The notes beneath the pieces are model-generated. The model was not told the DNA's origin and did no database searches. It saw nothing but the letters and a program-made list of their open reading frames with translations. This document shows positions 47,256 to 48,231 of a stretch of 48,231 nt of DNA, piece by piece; position 1 is the stretch's first letter; each line of letters opens with the position of its first letter. The translations under genes were made by a program, and so were the position numbers. The DNA is from an uncultured Eggerthellaceae bacterium (GTDB lineage Bacteria > Actinomycetota > Coriobacteriia > Coriobacteriales > Eggerthellaceae): assembly GCA_910589135.1 (NCBI GenBank), contig CAJUSL010000006.1:1-48231 (forward strand), written 5' to 3'.

Positions 47256-48231
47256 ATGGGACTGCTATCCAAACTGCTCTCCGCCGGAGAAGGCAAGCAG
47301 CTGAAGAAATACCAGAGCAAGGTCGACCGGATCAACGCCCTCGAGCCGACGATGCAGGCGATGAGCGACGAGGAGCTCGCGGGGATGACCGAGCGCTTCC
47401 GCGAGCGCTACGCGAACGGCGAGACGCTCGACGACCTGCTGCCCGAGGCGTTCGCCGCCGTCCGCGAGGCCAGCGTGCGCACGATCGGGCTCCGGCACTT
47501 CGACGTCCAGCTCATCGGCGGCATGGCGCTCAACGCCGGCGAGATCGCCGAGATGAAGACCGGCGAGGGCAAGACGCTCGTCTCCACGCTGGCGGGCTAC
47601 CTCAACGCCATCCCCGGGCACAACGTGCACATCGTCACCGTCAACGACTACCTTGCGAAGCGCGACTCCGAGTGGATGGGCCGCATCTACCGCTTCCTCG
47701 GCATGAAGGTGGGCCTCATCCAGAACGGCATGCCGCTCGACCTCAAACGCCCCGCGTACGAGGCCGACGTGACCTACGGAACCAACTCCGAGTTCGGCTT
47801 CGACTACCTGCGGGACAACATGGTGGGGCAGGCCAAGGCGCGCGTGCAGAGGGGGCATCATTTCGCCGTGGTCGACGAGGTCGACTCCATCCTCATCGAC
47901 GAGGCGCGCACCCCGCTCATCATCTCGGGCGCCGGAAGCCAGGCCGCCGACACCTACAAGAAGTTCGCCGCCGTCATGCCGCGTTTGCGCGAGGGCGAGG
48001 ACTTCGAGATGGACGAGGCGAAGAAGACCATCGCGACCACCGAGGTGGGCCTCGACCGCGTCGAGAACATGCTCGACATCGAGGACATATACGCCGACCC
48101 GTCCGGGCAGCTCGCCAACCACCTGCAGCAGGCCCTGAAGGCGCAGTTTTTGTTCCACCGCGACGTCGACTACGTCGTGATGGACGGCGAGGTGAAGATC
48201 GTCGACGAGTTCACCGGCCGCATCATGGAGG
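47256..48231 (+). CDS. secA: Protein translocase ATPase SecA (N-terminal part)
   Basis: First 325 codons, cut by the right window edge. SecA drives preprotein export through SecYEG. Visible: LSKLLSAGEGKQLKKYQ start, the nucleotide-binding domain with Walker A EMKTGEGKTLVSTLAGYLN, VTVNDYLAKRDSEWM, DVTYGTNSEFGFDYLRDNM, Walker B VVDEVDSILIDEARTPLIIS, the start of the preprotein cross-linking domain and VDEFTGRIMEG at the edge. ATG 47256 follows GAAAGACGGA, an acceptable ribosome-binding site. Confidence 0.97.
   Translation, partial: MGLLSKLLSAGEGKQLKKYQSKVDRINALEPTMQAMSDEELAGMTERFRERYANGETLDDLLPEAFAAVREASVRTIGLRHFDVQLIGGMALNAGEIAEMKTGEGKTLVSTLAGYLNAIPGHNVHIVTVNDYLAKRDSEWMGRIYRFLGMKVGLIQNGMPLDLKRPAYEADVTYGTNSEFGFDYLRDNMVGQAKARVQRGHHFAVVDEVDSILIDEARTPLIISGAGSQAADTYKKFAAVMPRLREGEDFEMDEAKKTIATTEVGLDRVENMLDIEDIYADPSGQLANHLQQALKAQFLFHRDVDYVVMDGEVKIVDEFTGRIME

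Noticed and set aside
1..48231. CRISPR arrays, tRNA/rRNA genes, insertion sequences, attachment sites or prophage
   Set aside because: Reading the intergenic gaps showed no direct-repeat arrays, cloverleaf-type sequences, transposase or integrase genes.

Overview
The window is high-GC DNA with dense, mostly plus-strand genes, many of them overlapping by 1-8 bases. Cytoplasmic molybdopterin (Moco) enzymes with NrfD and multi-cluster ferredoxin partners, together with the housekeeping block rplU-rpmA-obg-proB-proA-nadD-yqeK-rsfS, point to an anaerobic actinobacterium of the class Coriobacteriia, most likely family Eggerthellaceae. That placement is inference from gene content and protein style; no marker search was possible. 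I found no rRNA, tRNA, CRISPR array, insertion sequence or prophage.

Layout. 1-5851: end of a double-psi-barrel protein, pheS-pheT, an SPFH/band-7 membrane protein, and on the minus strand a PhnP-type metallo-beta-lactamase-fold hydrolase. 5852-6099: a divergent regulatory region with two promoters, each associated with its own inverted repeat. 6100-10721: a three-gene Moco oxidoreductase operon (catalytic subunit, four-cluster ferredoxin, NrfD membrane subunit) closed by a clear terminator. The catalytic subunit carries a C-terminal pair of octapeptide-repeat blocks resembling the eukaryotic OCRE domain. 10821-17330: a tight five-gene cassette of HdrB-like CCG protein, second Moco enzyme, TIGR04282-type nucleotidyl/glycosyl transferase, radical SAM enzyme of the MJ0619/Tes type and a ferredoxin-DUF169 fusion. 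This is the best candidate for an undescribed redox or cofactor/lipid-modification system.

17361-26690: an accessory-looking block. It holds a minus-strand GNAT/two-helix/PLD-like fusion, then on the plus strand an unknown protein, a metallophosphoesterase, a small alarmone synthetase, a WYL-domain regulator and a large CbxX/SpoVK-type AAA protein, followed by a GNAT acetyltransferase and a convergent PadR-like regulator. The mix of alarmone synthetase, WYL regulator and AAA machine recalls stress or phage-response loci, but this is unproven.

26929-33653: glmS, acpS, nnrD and two unusual membrane-anchored low-complexity proteins, one Gln/Ala-rich and one coiled-coil. 33816-37847: a small Phd-like minus-strand protein, ligA and a LytR-CpsA-Psr (LCP) protein. 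37961-44333: ribosomal proteins L21 and L27, an attenuator-like hairpin, obg, proline biosynthesis, NAD synthesis, YqeK and RsfS. The L21 gene appears to lack about 16 internal residues. 44477-47119: a large regulator with an N-terminal P-loop ATPase and a C-terminal winged helix plus BTAD, the reverse of the AfsR order. 47256-48231: the start of secA, cut by the window edge.
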